From contig NZ_OEST01000004.1 of the NCBI RefSeq assembly GCF_900241005.1, positions 1 through 64,000 of the forward strand: 64,000 nucleotides of DNA. Reading direction: 5' to 3'. This document shows, piece after piece, positions 63,840 through 64,000 of the stretch (positions are counted from its first letter, which is position 1; each line of letters begins with the position of its first letter). The position numbers and the translations under genes are program-made. A model generated the notes under the pieces. That model ran no database searches and was not told the origin of the DNA. It was given only the letters and a program-made list of their open reading frames with translations. Source of the DNA: Bacteroides cutis (lineage in GTDB: Bacteria; Bacteroidota; Bacteroidia; Bacteroidales; Bacteroidaceae).

Positions 63840-63980
63840 ATGAAACATAAAATACTCTTTTTATTTCTTCTCCTGTTCTCTATGTTTCTGGCAAATGCCG
63901 GAAATTTCCGTAATTTGAGTCTGCAACACGGGGTTATTGTAACTTTTCTTGAATATATATTAAGTAATAAAGTATCATGA
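63840..63980 (+). CDS. Possible 46-residue secreted peptide or broken gene start
   Basis: ATG 63840 (an in-frame ATG at 63834 is also possible) opens 46 codons: a good signal peptide (residues 1-20, ending ANA) then GNFRNLSLQHGVIV, ending at TGA 63978-63980. The word FRNLSLQHG resembles the first strand of the propeller domains of Bacteroides two-component sensors, but the reading frame stops soon after, so this could be the broken start of such a gene. The next ATG overlaps the stop (ATGA). Confidence 0.4.
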   Translation: MKHKILFLFLLLFSMFLANAGNFRNLSLQHGVIVTFLEYILSNKVS

Positions 63981-64000
63981 GGAATATTTTTGGATTGTTT
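63977..64000 (+). CDS. Start of a further gene (cut by window end)
   Basis: ATG 63977 begins MRNIFGLF and runs off the window. It overlaps the stop codon of the 46-codon ORF (ATGA), suggesting coupled translation. Only eight codons are visible, so no function can be given; the hydrophobic opening could be a signal peptide. Confidence 0.4.

Overview
The window is a chromosomal segment of a Bacteroides-type bacterium (order Bacteroidales). Evidence: a 5S rRNA of Bacteroides type; promoters with the Bacteroidales form (-33 TTTG, about 19 nt, -7 TAnnTTTG); few Shine-Dalgarno sequences; a SusC/SusD pair under an ECF sigma/FecR pair; BACON-type surface lipoproteins; and a B. thetaiotaomicron-like gene order (yceD-rpmF-fabH-era-der, tig-clpP-clpX-recQ, rplM-rpsI-rpsB-tsf). 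Species cannot be fixed from the sequence alone. No integrase, transposase, phage gene or CRISPR array is visible.

Layout. 1-4.8 kb: the 3' end of an rRNA operon (5S and terminator), then yceD-rpmF-fabH-era-der. 4.8-7.7 kb: a TPR sensor histidine kinase and its LuxR-type response regulator. 7.9-10.8 kb: an Mla-type lipid ABC pair (minus), lptB (plus) and a small RRM RNA-binding protein (minus). 11.4-17.1 kb: tig, clpP, clpX and recQ. 17.2-27.7 kb: guaB, three periplasmic peptidyl-prolyl isomerase-like proteins, an OstA/LptA-like protein, a small membrane protein, mutL and an OmpA-family protein, so largely outer-membrane biogenesis. 27.9-38.9 kb (minus): a compact ECF sigma, FecR, SusC, SusD, M60-like metallopeptidase and BACON/discoidin lipoprotein locus, which looks like a glycoprotein or mucin acquisition system without any glycoside hydrolase. 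39.1-40.2 kb: trpS. 40.2-41.5 kb: a gene-poor gap with a 22-bp tandem repeat and an attenuator-like leader. 41.5-50.9 kb: carB, an O-acetyltransferase, two identical tRNA-Val genes, purB, a repeat-tailed rRNA pseudouridine synthase, asnS and a DUF4488-like secreted protein. 51.2-54.2 kb: rplM-rpsI-rpsB-tsf. 54.6-58.0 kb: a large secreted fusion protein with two CxxCH haem motifs and a SUMF1-like domain. 58.1-64 kb: a SUI1/YciH protein, rex, a FAH-family hydrolase, ispF, a secreted metallophosphoesterase, an ExoX-C/DUF3820-like protein, a phosphate-selective-type porin, and the start of a further locus.

The most interesting signals are regulatory. (1) A 38-codon leader ORF ahead of carB contains U-runs and ends inside a perfect intrinsic terminator, an architecture like the UTP-sensitive pyrBI attenuator of enterobacteria. 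(2) An 18-bp near-perfect inverted repeat carries the guaB -7 box in one arm. (3) A perfect 27-bp inverted repeat lies upstream of the haem/SUMF1 fusion gene. (4) A terminator-like hairpin separates susD from the peptidase gene. The fusion protein and the hydrolase-free peptidase locus are the best protein-level candidates for under-described systems. All functional calls rest on reading motifs and gene order by eye; no database search was run.
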